From positions 1 to 26,897 of the forward strand of contig DQIO01000327.1 in assembly GCA_020793555.1 (NCBI GenBank): a stretch of DNA of 26,897 nt, in the 5' to 3' direction. A program made the position numbers and the translations under genes. The notes beneath the pieces were generated by a model, which searched no databases, had not been told where the DNA came from, and was given only the letters and a program-made list of their open reading frames with translations. Of this stretch, positions 6,923 to 15,329 are shown in pieces; the stretch's first letter is position 1; each line of letters opens with the position of its first letter. The stretch is from Methanosarcinaceae archaeon (lineage in GTDB: Archaea > Halobacteriota > Methanosarcinia > Methanosarcinales > Methanosarcinaceae).

Positions 6923-7087
6923 TGGTCTACTGCCGAAAAGGGTATATACTAACTGATATGTAAATCAAACTTAATTTCGTGTAGAGTCCAAATTACACCG
7001 TAATATGTTACTACGTATCACATTAACAAAATAAATACGGCATAAGCAGACAAATGCCATATCAAATTTAATTTCAAGGAGAATAAA

Positions 7088-7537
7088 ATGACAACAGCAT
7101 ACGATATTCCTGCAGATGATATGATCACAAAAGTTGCAGAGAAATTGAAGGAAAACGAGCACATAAACCCACCTGAGTGGGCAGCTCATGTAAAGACAGG
7201 TGTGCACAAGGAATTGCCGCCAGTTGATGCAGATTGGTGGTACACCCGATGTGCTGCTGTACTTCGTACAGTATATACAGAAGGTCCAATCGGTGTGGAG
7301 AGACTCCGATCAGTATATGGTGGAAATAAGAACAGAGGCGCAACCCCATCCAAAAAAGCAAAGGGCAGCGGTTCAATTGCAAGAGAATCCTTGCAGCAGC
7401 TTGAGTCTGCCGGATTTGTACGCAAACTTAAAAGCGGTCGTGTTCTTGCACCTGCAGGTCAGTCTTTTATGGACAACACAGCATATGATGTCAAAAAAGA
7501 GATTGTTGAAAAGATTCCTGGACTTGCAAAATATTAA
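7088..7537 (+). CDS. rps19e: 30S ribosomal protein S19e
   Basis: This 149-aa protein is recognisable as archaeal/eukaryotic S19e, a small-subunit protein needed for late 30S/40S maturation. The start [20 protein letters not shown], the strongly kept [18 protein letters not shown] (about 29-46), [15 protein letters not shown] (51-65), [14 protein letters not shown] (68-81) and the basic [14 protein letters not shown] segment (96-109) are all family hallmarks. AAGGAG lies six bases before the ATG. It is followed by a GGTCGC hairpin and then PDCD5, the neighbour order common in euryarchaea. Confidence 0.97.
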   Translation: MTTAYDIPADDMITKVAEKLKENEHINPPEWAAHVKTGVHKELPPVDADWWYTRCAAVLRTVYTEGPIGVERLRSVYGGNKNRGATPSKKAKGSGSIARESLQQLESAGFVRKLKSGRVLAPAGQSFMDNTAYDVKKEIVEKIPGLAKY

Positions 7538-7562
7538 GTTCAACTTGATCTAATAATGATTC

Positions 7563-7579
7563 TGGTCGCATAGCGACCA
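7563..7579 (+). terminator. Hairpin TGGTCGC-ATA-GCGACCA
   Basis: A perfect 7-bp GC-rich stem with a 3-base loop, 25 bases after the S19e stop. No strong T-run follows, so it may act as an mRNA end-stabilising or processing hairpin within a longer transcript. Confidence 0.45.
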
Positions 7580-7641
7580 ATGACCTAACCTATAGTTAAC
7601 GTCAAAACACATATAGTTCAGATATAGTGCATATGCAGTTC

Positions 7642-7666
7642 AGATTAGATTAGATTAGATTAGATT
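7642..7666. repeat. Pentanucleotide tract (AGATT)5
   Basis: Five uninterrupted AGATT units lie directly before the ribosome-binding region of the PDCD5 gene. Slippage here would alter leader length. It is one of three short-unit tracts in the window. Confidence 0.85.
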
Positions 7667-7683
7667 ATAATTGTGGTGACAGT

Positions 7684-8046
7684 ATGGCAGATGATCTTGA
7701 AGCATTACGAAGAAAAAGGCTTGCAGAACTCCAGCAGCAACAGCAAGGTTCACAGCAAATGGGCGGTGGTGCTGACATGCAGGCTGCTTATCAGCAGGAG
7801 CAGGCAAAAGCAGAGATGGATGCTCAAAAGCAGACAATTCTCCGCCAGATCATGACACCTGAGGCGCGTGAACGTTTGACAAGGCTCAAGATGTCAAGAA
7901 AGGAGATGGTTGAGCAGATCGAAGCGCAACTTATAGGGCTTGCCCAGAGTGGTCGTTTGCAGGCAAAGATCGATGATGCAAAGCTTAAGCAGCTTCTTAT
8001 GCAGATGCAGCCAAAAAAGCGCGAAACAACCATCAAACGCGTATAA
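7684..8046 (+). CDS. PDCD5-family DNA-binding protein
   Basis: This 120-aa protein matches the archaeal PDCD5/TFAR19 family. It has an N-terminal acidic-then-basic start (ADDLEALRRKRLAELQQQQQ) followed by a glutamine-rich linker, then the triple-helix core with QKQTILRQIMTPEARERLTRLKMSRKE (about 47-73) and a basic tail ending KKRETTIKRV. The core is small, helical and charged. Archaeal members are described as nucleic-acid binding; a chaperone/ribosome-linked role is proposed for eukaryotic relatives. GTGGTGA precedes the ATG. Only eight bases separate its stop from the PP-loop gene, implying co-transcription. Confidence 0.93.
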   Translation: MADDLEALRRKRLAELQQQQQGSQQMGGGADMQAAYQQEQAKAEMDAQKQTILRQIMTPEARERLTRLKMSRKEMVEQIEAQLIGLAQSGRLQAKIDDAKLKQLLMQMQPKKRETTIKRV

Positions 8047-8054
8047 TTATAACC

Positions 8055-8648
8055 ATGAAAGCATCGGTACTGTTCAGTGGCGGAAAAGATAGTTCACTAT
8101 CTGCGATCCTGCTTGATCAGTTCTTTGATGTCGAACTCGTGACTTGCAGTTTCTCAGTTCTCCCAATTGGGGATATAGCTAAAGAAGTAGCCGAAAAAAT
8201 GGGATTTCCACACCGGGTATTGAAACTTGATGACGAGATACTGGAAAATGCTTTCAATATCATTGTCAAGGATGGATTTCCCAAAAACGCGATAAATTAT
8301 ATTCATCACAAAGCGGTTGAGACACTTGCATCCGATGATGTGGCGGTCATTGCAGATGGTATTCGGCGCGATGATCGTGTCCCTCTGCTGACAAATCCAC
8401 AGATTCACAGCATCGAGGACAGGTATGGTGTATATTATATCTGCCCGCTTTTGGGATATGGTCGGGCGGCTGTCAATGCACTTGTCGAGCAGTATCTTGT
8501 GATTACGGAAGGTCAGAGTGACGATATCATAAAAGCCGATTATGAAACCGAACTCAGGGAAGTTATTCGGCAAAAAATTGGACAGGATGAAATTGATAAA
8601 ATATTTCCGTCACATGTTCAGTCAAGGGTGATTGGTCGGGTAAAATGA
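8055..8648 (+). CDS. PP-loop (alpha-hydrolase fold) ATPase, DUF7411-like
   Basis: This 197-aa protein opens with the ATP-pyrophosphatase loop FSGGKDSS (residues 7-14) of the adenine nucleotide alpha-hydrolase superfamily. Such enzymes adenylate a carbonyl or RNA base before transfer of N or S. Downstream it has a HRVLKLDDEIL segment, a NYIHHKAVE block and ADGIRRDDR (about 100-108), a typical second active-site motif. No CxxC or zinc ribbon is present, unlike TtuA. It always seems to travel with PDCD5 and ribosomal genes, so a tRNA/rRNA modification role is a reasonable inference; the substrate is unknown. Confidence 0.75.
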   Translation: MKASVLFSGGKDSSLSAILLDQFFDVELVTCSFSVLPIGDIAKEVAEKMGFPHRVLKLDDEILENAFNIIVKDGFPKNAINYIHHKAVETLASDDVAVIADGIRRDDRVPLLTNPQIHSIEDRYGVYYICPLLGYGRAAVNALVEQYLVITEGQSDDIIKADYETELREVIRQKIGQDEIDKIFPSHVQSRVIGRVK

Positions 8649-8792
8649 CATTGATATGTGGACATCCGCAATGTGTCATCAAAACTCGTGCAATATCATC
8701 GATTAATGATTTATAGGATAATCTAGTTATTAGTCCAAACCTTGATATACAGCTTATAATATTAACAAATTATCAAATCGTAGGTGAGATAA

Positions 8793-8948
8793 GTGAGTCA
8801 TAATTCAAAAGGACAGAAGATGAGGTTGGCAAAAGCCCATAGGCAGAACCATCGTGTTCCAACATGGGTGATGGTGAAGACCGGTAGAAAGGTCACAACC
8901 CATCCAAAGAGAAGACACTGGAGAAGAAGCAGTTTGAATGTGAAGTAA
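8793..8948 (+). CDS. rpl39e: 50S ribosomal protein L39e
   Basis: This 51-aa basic protein starts at GTG after [30 protein letters not shown], then [12 protein letters not shown] and [12 protein letters not shown] are the classic L39e sequence, lining the peptide exit tunnel. A TATA-like CTTATAATATT lies about 40 bases upstream. Its stop is 10 bases before the ATG of L31e, the usual archaeal pair. Confidence 0.96.
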   Translation: MSHNSKGQKMRLAKAHRQNHRVPTWVMVKTGRKVTTHPKRRHWRRSSLNVK

Positions 8949-8958
8949 GGTGATGATA

Positions 8959-9225
8959 ATGGAAGAAGACGCAGTTAAAGAGCAGGTTTATACAATTCCA
9001 CTCCGTGATGCAAAGAATGCGCCAAAGTGGAGAAGGGCAAACCGTGCAATGAGGATTATAAGAAAATACCTTGTAAGGCACATGAAAGCCGACCCTGAGC
9101 AGCTCAAGATCGACAAGACGATCAATGAGAAGATATGGGAGAGAGGTACTGAGAAACCACCAAGGTCAATTCGAGTTCGTGCAGCGAAATTCGAGGACGG
9201 CGGTGTTGAAGCAGAACTTGCATAA
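8959..9225 (+). CDS. rpl31e: 50S ribosomal protein L31e
   Basis: This 88-aa protein reads [20 protein letters not shown], then [20 protein letters not shown] and [17 protein letters not shown], all standard L31e blocks; it sits at the tunnel exit and contacts SRP and chaperones. The frame also offers GTG 8950 and ATG 8953, but GGTGATGAT is then part of the coding sequence; ATG 8959 with GGTGAT as ribosome-binding site gives the usual protein length. Confidence 0.96.
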   Translation: MEEDAVKEQVYTIPLRDAKNAPKWRRANRAMRIIRKYLVRHMKADPEQLKIDKTINEKIWERGTEKPPRSIRVRAAKFEDGGVEAELA

Positions 9226-9246
9226 GTGTTGTCAAACCGCTTAATC

Positions 9247-9280
9247 CGAGTAAATTCCCCATTTTGGTCGAATTTACTCG
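9247..9280. promoter_or_regulatory. Perfect 11-bp inverted repeat between L31e and aIF6
   Basis: CGAGTAAATTC (9247-9257) and GAATTTACTCG (9270-9280) flank a 12-base loop. The right arm ends two bases before the TATA element ACTATATATTTTAAAA of the aIF6 gene. It may be the L31e transcript terminator, an operator over the BRE, or both. Confidence 0.55.
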
Positions 9281-9324
9281 AACTATATATTTTAAAATGT
9301 ATACTCTAAAAAGTTGAATTGATA

Positions 9325-9996
9325 ATGATCCGAACATTAAATGTATATGACAATCCGGTAATTGGGGTATTTGCCACATGCACTGAAGATGTGGCACTTG
9401 TTCCTATCGGCACACAATCAAAGGTATGTGACTTACTTGCAGAGTTTCTTGATGTCCGGGTTATAACTGCTCTAATAGGAGGCAGTACAGTAGTTGGTTC
9501 ACTTGTCCGTGGAAATTCAAACGGGTTTTTGATTCCAAACATTGCAGACCCTGACGATATAAAAGACGTGGGTCTTCCGGTAAGTACGCTTCCAGGGAAA
9601 CTTTCGGCGGTTGGGAATATCATTTTAGCAAATGATTCCGCTGCATTGGTACATTCGGAAATGTCAAATGCGGCAATAAAAGTCGTATCCGATACACTTG
9701 GCGTGGATGTCCACAGGGGCACAATTGCAGGATTGAATACTGTTGGTATGGCAGGGACGGTAACAAACAAAGGATTGTTGATTCATCCAAGAGCAACTCA
9801 GGCTGAGATCGAGAACCTTGAAAATATATTTGAACTTCCTGTGGAAATCGGGACATCAAATTTCGGTTCACAGCACGTTGGTTCCGGAGTGCTTGCAAAT
9901 TCAAAAGGTTATGTTGCAGGCTCCAAAACGACTGGACATGAACTTGGAAGGATCGAGGATGCACTCGGGTTAATAGATGTGGTCGATAATTCATGA
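9325..9996 (+). CDS. eif6: Translation initiation factor aIF6
   Basis: This 223-aa anti-association factor binds the large subunit and prevents premature joining with the small one. The protein shows the pseudo-fivefold beta-alpha repeats of the family: [18 protein letters not shown] near the start, [15 protein letters not shown] (about 52-66), [20 protein letters not shown] (88-107), [12 protein letters not shown] (143-154) and [19 protein letters not shown] (173-191). ATG 9325 is chosen over TTG 9319 because it gives the normal [11 protein letters not shown] start. The TATA box lies 30-40 bases upstream. It leads the aIF6-L18a-prefoldin-FtsY group. Confidence 0.96.
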   Translation: MIRTLNVYDNPVIGVFATCTEDVALVPIGTQSKVCDLLAEFLDVRVITALIGGSTVVGSLVRGNSNGFLIPNIADPDDIKDVGLPVSTLPGKLSAVGNIILANDSAALVHSEMSNAAIKVVSDTLGVDVHRGTIAGLNTVGMAGTVTNKGLLIHPRATQAEIENLENIFELPVEIGTSNFGSQHVGSGVLANSKGYVAGSKTTGHELGRIEDALGLIDVVDNS

Positions 9997-10071
9997 TTAC
10001 TACTTGATGCTATATTCAACTTAAATTACAATTAAACTTATAACTATTAGACCAGTCAAAGGTGATTTCAC

Positions 10072-10248
10072 ATGAAGAATTATGTTGTCAAAGGCACATT
10101 CAAGGCAGGACATGAATGGAAAAAGTTCACTAAGAACGTAGAAAGCCAGAATGAGAAGAATGCAGAGGAGAAGGTGTATTCTATATTCGGCAGTAAACAT
10201 AGTATCAAACGATTTCTTATTAAGATCGATAGCATTGCAGAGGCGTGA
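10072..10248 (+). CDS. rplX: 50S ribosomal protein L18a (LX)
   Basis: This 58-aa protein reads [20 protein letters not shown], then [19 protein letters not shown], the archaeal L18ae/LX pattern. AAGGTGA precedes the ATG by seven bases. The stop overlaps the prefoldin start in a TGATG junction, so the two are translationally coupled. Confidence 0.95.
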   Translation: MKNYVVKGTFKAGHEWKKFTKNVESQNEKNAEEKVYSIFGSKHSIKRFLIKIDSIAEA

Positions 10249-10673
10249 TGCCAATGGCCGGAGTCAGTGAGCAGGATGCCAAGAATCTCGCTATGCAGCA
10301 TCAAGAGTTGCAAAAGCGAGCAGAGATGATTCAGCAGCAGATGGCTGCAATTCAGATGTCAGCAGAGGATTGTGTTCGGGCGATTGTTGCGATCGATGAA
10401 TTGAAAGATGCAGAGGATGGGGTTGAGACAATGCTTCCTATCGGCTCGGGTACATTCATTCATGCTAAACTGAACAAGGTCGGCAAAATCGTTGTAAATG
10501 TTGGAGCAGGCATCAGTGTAGAAAAGACAGTGGATGGTGCAAAAGAAACACTTACCAAGCGCAGTGAGCAACTTGGCAAGATACTTGAGCAGATGAACGC
10601 ATCATTGGCTCAGATCGGTCAGAATTTGCAGGCAATTGAAGCTAAAGCTTCTGAAATGCAAGCACCACAATGA
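10248..10673 (+). CDS. pfdA: Prefoldin alpha subunit
   Basis: This 141-aa protein has two long coiled coils: an N-terminal helix (about 7-45, LAMQHQELQKRAEMIQQQMA) and a C-terminal helix (about 92-135, TKRSEQLGKILEQMNASL). They flank a beta hairpin with VETMLPIGSGTFIHAKL and VIVNVGAGISVEK-like strands (KIVVNVGAGISVEK). This is the alpha-type prefoldin plan with its extra hairpins; with beta subunits it forms the hexameric jellyfish chaperone that captures unfolded chains. ATG 10248 overlaps the L18a stop by one base; ATG 10254 is an alternative. Confidence 0.95.
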   Translation: MPMAGVSEQDAKNLAMQHQELQKRAEMIQQQMAAIQMSAEDCVRAIVAIDELKDAEDGVETMLPIGSGTFIHAKLNKVGKIVVNVGAGISVEKTVDGAKETLTKRSEQLGKILEQMNASLAQIGQNLQAIEAKASEMQAPQ

Positions 10674-10766
10674 ATGCTGAATGATCGCGATCTAAATTTA
10701 TCATTTTTTTTTAATTTTTGTTTTTTTTTAATTTCAATTTAATTACAATTTTAAGGGGTATGTCAA

Positions 10767-11810
10767 TTGTTCAACAAGCTCAAGGATAAACTAAACGGTT
10801 TCAAAAAATCACTTGGCAGTACGATAGATGAGAAAGCTGTACCCATTAAGAAAACTGAAGTGCCTGTGGGTGCAAAACCTATTGCAGAGGACATCAGGGA
10901 ATCAGAGATAAAACCTGAAAAAAAAGTAGGTTTTGCTCAAAAAGCCAAAGCTCTTGTTTTCGAGCGTGAAGTTTTCCTTAATGAGGGCGATCTTGAAGAT
11001 CCCCTGTGGGAACTGGAGATGGCATTGCTTGAGAGCGATCTTGCAGTATCTGTTGCAGAAGCCATCGTTGAATCTGTCAAGACTGAACTTGTGGGCACAA
11101 GCAAGAAGATCGGTCGCAACACAGGTAATGTTGTTGAGCAGGCACTTAAGAATGCGATTTACAATGTCATGTCTGCAAATATATTTGATTTCGATGAGTT
11201 TATTAAAAATGCACCAAAACCCGTAAATGTTGTTTTTATTGGCATAAACGGAACCGGTAAGACTACATCAATTGCAAAACTTTCGAAACGACTGAAAGAT
11301 ATGAATTATTCGGTTGTCATTGCAGCAGGAGATACTTTCAGGGCCGGTGCTATCGATCAGATCGCAATACATGCAGAAAGGATCGGTGTGAAACTTATCA
11401 AACAACAGGAAGGCAGTGATCCTGCAGCAGTTGTGTATGATGCTGTCCAGTATGCAAAAGGACATGATATGGATGTGGTTCTTTCAGACACTGCAGGACG
11501 TATGCATACCAACGTGAACCTGATGGCGCAACTTCAAAAAGTGTGTCGTGTAACCCCGCCAGACCTTTTGATCTTTGTTGATGAAGCAGTTGCAGGGAAC
11601 GATGCTGTCGAACGAGCATCACAATTCAATGATGCGATCCCGATAGATGGTTCAATACTGACAAAAACAGATGCTGACGCCAAAGGCGGTTCTGCAATAT
11701 CGATTGCATATATCACAGGGAAACCGATACTGTTCCTTGGTATGGGCCAGGGATATGACGACCTGCAGAAATTCGATCCTGAATGGTTCGTAAACCAGTT
11801 GTTCGAGTAG
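10767..11810 (+). CDS. ftsY: Signal recognition particle receptor FtsY
   Basis: This 347-aa SRP GTPase receptor has a charged N-terminal A domain (1-65) and an N domain with LNEGDLEDPLWELEMALLESDLAV (71-94). The G domain shows GINGTGKTTS (159-168), GDTFRAGAIDQ (188-198), DTAGR (241-245) and TKTDADAKGG (299-308), and the protein ends GMGQGYDDLQKFDPEWF. It docks SRP-ribosome complexes at the membrane. The start is TTG 10767: GGGG lies eight to twelve bases upstream, and the nearby ATG at 10760 is out of frame and stops within ten codons. Position after prefoldin is conserved in euryarchaea. Confidence 0.97.
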   Translation: MFNKLKDKLNGFKKSLGSTIDEKAVPIKKTEVPVGAKPIAEDIRESEIKPEKKVGFAQKAKALVFEREVFLNEGDLEDPLWELEMALLESDLAVSVAEAIVESVKTELVGTSKKIGRNTGNVVEQALKNAIYNVMSANIFDFDEFIKNAPKPVNVVFIGINGTGKTTSIAKLSKRLKDMNYSVVIAAGDTFRAGAIDQIAIHAERIGVKLIKQQEGSDPAAVVYDAVQYAKGHDMDVVLSDTAGRMHTNVNLMAQLQKVCRVTPPDLLIFVDEAVAGNDAVERASQFNDAIPIDGSILTKTDADAKGGSAISIAYITGKPILFLGMGQGYDDLQKFDPEWFVNQLFE

Positions 11811-11818
11811 GGTTTACG

Positions 11819-11931
11819 GTATCCACTTCAAAAATCAGGGTAAAATGCACATTAGGATTATCTAAATCAAGTGCCAAGCAGGCTTTCAATTTCAAGATGG
11901 AGTTAGTTACCCTTAGATTTGAAGCGGATAC
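11819..11931. repeat. 25-bp imperfect inverted repeat after ftsY
   Basis: GTATCCACTTCAAA...GGGTAA (11819-11843) is mirrored at 11907-11931 with about four mismatches in 25. The arms bound a 113-bp segment, starting nine bases after the ftsY stop. It could be a miniature element with long inverted ends or a structured 3' RNA region. Just beyond it the octamer ACCCAATA is repeated almost three times (11939-11962). Confidence 0.6.
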
Positions 11932-12239
11932 GACTCATAACCCAATAACCCAATAACCCAAACCTGCGATTCTCATATCTGTAAATATGGCACCGCTTAA
12001 AAACCATTTTATATTTCATATTCATGGCGTGGGAACGTGCCGTAAGCATGCGTTCGCGCCGTTTTTCTCATGAACTCGATAAACCAACCGCCTGTGCTAA
12101 ACACAAGGTGCACCGACAAGACATGTACGATATTTTTAATGTCGTATCAATAACTATAGGAAGCGTATCCCGCATTCCATCATTACCAATAAGATATTTA
12201 CTAACGATTTAGCTTTTTCACGACAGTATATTATGGAAA

Positions 12240-12260
12240 ATGCCGCCTGACGGCGGTCGC
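12240..12260. other. GC-rich hairpin in gene-free region
   Basis: CCGCC-TGAC-GGCGG forms a short strong hairpin in AT-rich surroundings. The stretch 11932-12340 otherwise contains only short ORFs without family features, plus one further hairpin near 12030 (GAACGTGC...GCATGCGTTC). It may be a degraded gene or part of an RNA; no known RNA family was recognised. Confidence 0.3.
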
Positions 12261-12342
12261 ATTGGTTTCGATTCATATAGATTTGAATTTTACACTAAAA
12301 ATATCAGCTATACAAATACAAAAAAAGTATTCAAAGACAAAA

Positions 12343-12640
12343 TTATGCCAGTGAATACGGATGTTCTTCTATATTCTTAATTCCGAAATCAAGTGCTGAA
12401 TCAGCACACAGCATATCGATCCTGTCCATTGATCTAAACAATACGATTGTATATTTGGTGGCGTATCCTGAATGGTGATATTACCTCCACGATGTCATTG
12501 GGAACCACAAAAAGTTTCCCCTCCATGATCTTGATGCCTACCGCAACAGTTCACATAAATTCTGCACAGACCCAGACAGCCGAATATCCAAACCTCTCCA
12601 TCAAGGAGCCATCGATAGTATGTCCACATTTTCTCAAAAT
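12343..12640 (-). pseudogene. Decayed coding remnant
   Basis: Protein-like sequence reads leftward in more than one frame: TIDGSLMERFGYSAVWVCAEF, then after a stop GIKIMEGKLFVVPNDIVEVI in the same frame, then in a shifted frame YHHSGYATKYTIVLFRSM and DRIDMLCADSALDFGIKNIEEHP up to a TAA. The balanced composition of these pieces is unlike random AT-rich DNA. I read it as one broken gene of about 95 remaining codons. It may resemble small conserved archaeal RNase-H-fold-like proteins, but I could not assign it. Confidence 0.4.
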
Positions 12641-12893
12641 TTTATAAGGGGTTAGGTGGGGCTATCTCGTATGACCATATTGTTCGGAGATACTGTCATG
12701 AAAATTTTAATACCGCTTATATATTTACCGAGTGATGCTATGTGACTGCCTATAACTACCTGTGACAGATTGTGTAAAATGCAGCAATTGCTACGGGATA
12801 CACCATAATTACAATTAAAATAATCTTAGCACCTGCGTTTTGAGAAACCATATATAGTAATATATCCTTCGATGATGAGAAGGACGAACACCC

Positions 12894-13802
12894 ATGAATA
12901 TAAAGTGCAGCAAATGTAAAAAAGATGCAATTATTTTCCAAAAATACTCTGGAATGCACCTGTGTAAAAAGCATTTCATTGAAGATGTTGAACGGAAAAT
13001 CAAGTTGACCATCAGAAAGCATTTCAACATTCAAAAAAATGACATAATTGCAATTGCACTTAGTGGTGGAAAAGACAGTGCAGTCCTGTTATACATGCTT
13101 CATAAGATATTCGACAAACGACCGGATATTGAACTTATAGCCATTACAATTGATGAGGGAATAGAAGGCTACCGTGAGCATACGCTAAAGATTGCGAAAG
13201 AACTGACTGCAAAATTGGGTGTACGCCACATTGTCCGCTCTTTTGAGGACGAATTTGACATCACCCTTGATGATATCGTATCAAAGGAACGAGAAAAAGG
13301 TGCATGCAGTTACTGTGGTGTCCTTCGAAAAACGCTACTAAACAAGACCGCAATTGAAATCGGTGCAACAAAACTTGCAACAGGTCATAATCTTGATGAT
13401 GAAGCACAGACGATACTCCTGAATCATTTGAGGGGTGAAGTGTCACGTATGGTCAAACTCGCACAACCCCATGCGCTTGAAGGACTTGTACTTCGTGCAA
13501 AGCCTCTTCGATACATTCCTGAAAAAGAGGTGGCACTCTATGCTATTGTCAACGACCTGCCAGTTGATTTTTGCGAATGTCCGTATGCCCATGAGGCGAT
13601 ACGGGGTGAAATCCGGGATATGCTAAACGATTTTGAAGTGGCTCATCCGGGTACAAAATATTCCCTGCTTAAAGGCTTTGACACTATGGCGCCAATAATA
13701 TCAAAAGAATATACGGATATAGAGCTTGCAAAATGCCGAATTTGCGGTCAGGCATGCAGTCTTGATATTTGTCAGGCATGTAAATTGCTTGGTCGTGTAT
13801 AA
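12894..13802 (+). CDS. TtuA/Ncs6-family tRNA thiolation enzyme
   Basis: This 302-aa enzyme is of the TtuA/Ncs6 type and adenylates and thiolates a tRNA uridine (U54 or wobble U34). It has an N-terminal zinc finger (C5, C8, C24, H27), PP-loop SGGKDSAV (57-64), and the catalytic/Fe-S pair CSYC (138-141) with a third cysteine in DFCECPYA (227 or 229), the arrangement that holds a [4Fe-4S] cluster in TtuA. GHNLDDEAQT (164-173) and a C-terminal zinc finger CRICGQAC...CQAC (281-296) complete it. A sulfur carrier would come from an unlinked SAMP/ThiS-like gene. No clear ribosome-binding site; TATA-like ATATATAGTAATATA lies 35-45 bases upstream. Confidence 0.9.
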   Translation: MNIKCSKCKKDAIIFQKYSGMHLCKKHFIEDVERKIKLTIRKHFNIQKNDIIAIALSGGKDSAVLLYMLHKIFDKRPDIELIAITIDEGIEGYREHTLKIAKELTAKLGVRHIVRSFEDEFDITLDDIVSKEREKGACSYCGVLRKTLLNKTAIEIGATKLATGHNLDDEAQTILLNHLRGEVSRMVKLAQPHALEGLVLRAKPLRYIPEKEVALYAIVNDLPVDFCECPYAHEAIRGEIRDMLNDFEVAHPGTKYSLLKGFDTMAPIISKEYTDIELAKCRICGQACSLDICQACKLLGRV

Positions 13803-13942
13803 TGTTGATTCTTGTATCATATTCACAAAATGATTTTCCTTAAATTAGCGCCTGCTTGACAACTCTGTAATTTTCTAATAAATACATTTCAAGAGCACAT
13901 CATTTAATATCATTTTATACCATATATTAATTAGAATTTGAG

Positions 13943-14107
13943 ATGAATGAAACGGCTTCTATCTTCAACGTTAATATTAACATTAACATTAATATTAACA
14001 TTAACATTAACATTAACATTAACATTAACTTTAACTTGAACTCTGATCATAAAAACCATTCAATTGATATCGAACCTGACCGGTTGGCGTGCAAAAAAAC
14101 AGGTTAA
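13943..14107 (+). CDS. Low-complexity Asn-Ile repeat ORF, 54 aa
   Basis: ATG 13943 lies about 25 bases after a TATA element (ATTTTATACC, 13911-13920), the right distance for a leaderless start. The frame reads MNETASIFNV, then a long Asn-Ile alternation encoded by the hexamer tract, then NFNLNSDHKNHSIDIEPD and a stop. The next ORF begins in the +1 frame inside its tail. Either this is a small gene in its own right, or it is the 5' part of the 14040-14282 gene separated by a frameshift. There is no known family. Confidence 0.4.
   Translation: MNETASIFNVNINININININININININFNLNSDHKNHSIDIEPDRLACKKTG
13971..14042. repeat. Hexanucleotide tract (TTAACA)~12
   Basis: Twelve consecutive six-base units, mostly TTAACA with a few TTAATA and TTAACT. 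Because the unit is six bases, length changes keep the reading frame. It lies inside the 54-codon ORF. Confidence 0.9.
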
Positions 14108-14282
14108 AGCAGCCCATGAATTAGAAGAACTTGTATTAAAATGCGAACTTGATGAAGATGCATTTGTTACTGCAACTTCTGATGATATTGAATTTTTGGA
14201 GTCGAGCACACCAAGCAATGCACTTGTGATACGTTCGCTGCAAAAACAATTGGATAAGCTAAAAAAGAAAATGCTTACATGA
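14064..14282 (+). CDS. Small charged helical hypothetical protein, 72 aa
   Basis: This acidic/basic helical protein starts ISNLTGWRAKKQVKAAHELE and has LKCELDEDAFVTATSDDIEF in the middle and a lysine-rich coiled end (LQKQLDKLKKKMLT). Sequence complexity and codon use look like a real gene. The frame opens at 14040 after a TGA and has no ATG; TTG 14064 is the first usual start and lacks a ribosome site. The start may therefore be missing because of a frameshift with the upstream repeat-bearing ORF. No family recognised. Confidence 0.5.
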   Translation: MISNLTGWRAKKQVKAAHELEELVLKCELDEDAFVTATSDDIEFLESSTPSNALVIRSLQKQLDKLKKKMLT

Positions 14283-14322
14283 ATTTTTTAAAAAATGGTG
14301 TGTATTCTTTACACTTGAATAA

Positions 14323-15231
14323 CTACTGATAGTTTATAAGTTCATTTACATCATATAATTTTCTGCCAGTACTGCTCAGATATAAACGTGTCCACCAAAC
14401 TGTTGTAAGGGGCGGAATAACAGCAATTGATATCACAATATCTGCAAATGACCACAGTGTTGAGAGCACAGGCACCGAACTTATAACATTCCCAATAATA
14501 CCAATTAATATTGATATTGATATCAGTATCAGCCATATGAGAAATACATCCAGTTTATTGCCCATGAAAAATCGAAATCCCACCTCCAACGCACCGATCG
14601 GATCAAGCTTTTCCACAACCAATGCATACTTGACAATCGCGAGTATGATACTTGCAACCAAGACATACAGCATCCATATAAAAAAGCCTACTTTAAATAT
14701 AGTTGAACTTCCTGCGGTTTCTTCAGGATTGGACAAAATTAAATTAAAATCTTCTACTGCAAGTACTCCGGGTACAATAAATACAATTCCTGCGAGCATG
14801 ATCAATGCAAGTAGGATACTTGTCCAAAATAGGCTGAACACATTTTGATTTCCATATAGGAACATGTCGCTTAATTGTGTATCTCCTGTTTCAGAAGCAA
14901 CTTTAGACATTCCAATCGCACCTGCTGTGAAATATGATTGAATGAACATCATTAAGATCATTATTGCCACAAAACCTGCTATTATCAATTTAAAGTGTTC
15001 AATAGCAACAGATGATAATACACCAATCATCTGTTCAGGTGAAATATTGGCAGGATCAAGACTTATTAGTGACAATTCAGGCATCACAAAAACAACAACA
15101 AAAATAACAAAAGCTAGTATTCCCAGCAAACCGTTTATTCCCAAGTTTAGTATATAAGGTAAGCTGATGTTTAGATTTTTTTTCCATGTGTCAAAACCCT
15201 TGTTAATGACTGCTCCAATATCTTGTGACAT
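14323..15231 (-). CDS. Multipass membrane protein (DUF7847-like)
   Basis: This 302-aa protein has a cytosolic start DIGAVINKGFDTWKKNLNIS (amphipathic, typical of the family) followed by about six hydrophobic segments: around 23-52, 80-108, 133-158, 180-207, 225-252 and 258-280. The tail is WTRLYLSSTGRKLYD. The pattern resembles archaeal/bacterial membrane proteins related to the DUF975/glycerophosphodiester-phosphodiesterase membrane domain. No catalytic motif is visible and the role is unknown. AGGAGA lies nine bases before the ATG. It is transcribed away from the desulfidase gene. Confidence 0.7.
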   Translation of the reverse strand: MSQDIGAVINKGFDTWKKNLNISLPYILNLGINGLLGILAFVIFVVVFVMPELSLISLDPANISPEQMIGVLSSVAIEHFKLIIAGFVAIMILMMFIQSYFTAGAIGMSKVASETGDTQLSDMFLYGNQNVFSLFWTSILLALIMLAGIVFIVPGVLAVEDFNLILSNPEETAGSSTIFKVGFFIWMLYVLVASIILAIVKYALVVEKLDPIGALEVGFRFFMGNKLDVFLIWLILISISILIGIIGNVISSVPVLSTLWSFADIVISIAVIPPLTTVWWTRLYLSSTGRKLYDVNELINYQ

Positions 15232-15329
15232 TTAATATGTATCTCCTATTACGGATAATGGTAAATGTTTGTATAGAATTTAATGGATATATACCCTCTG
15301 TTCTTGAATATATTGATGGATGATTAACA

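Noticed and set aside
11713..11895. Minus-strand ORF containing LALDLDNPNVHFTLIFEVD
   Set aside because: It looks protein-like at its start but overlaps the inverted repeat and the ftsY C-terminus; probably chance.
12024..12212. 62-codon ORF downstream of ftsY
   Set aside because: A TATA-like stretch precedes it, but the composition and lack of a ribosome site, family or conserved motif give no support.
13971..14042. CRISPR-like array
   Set aside because: Units are six bases with no spacers; no CRISPR repeat-spacer pattern or cas gene was seen anywhere in the window.
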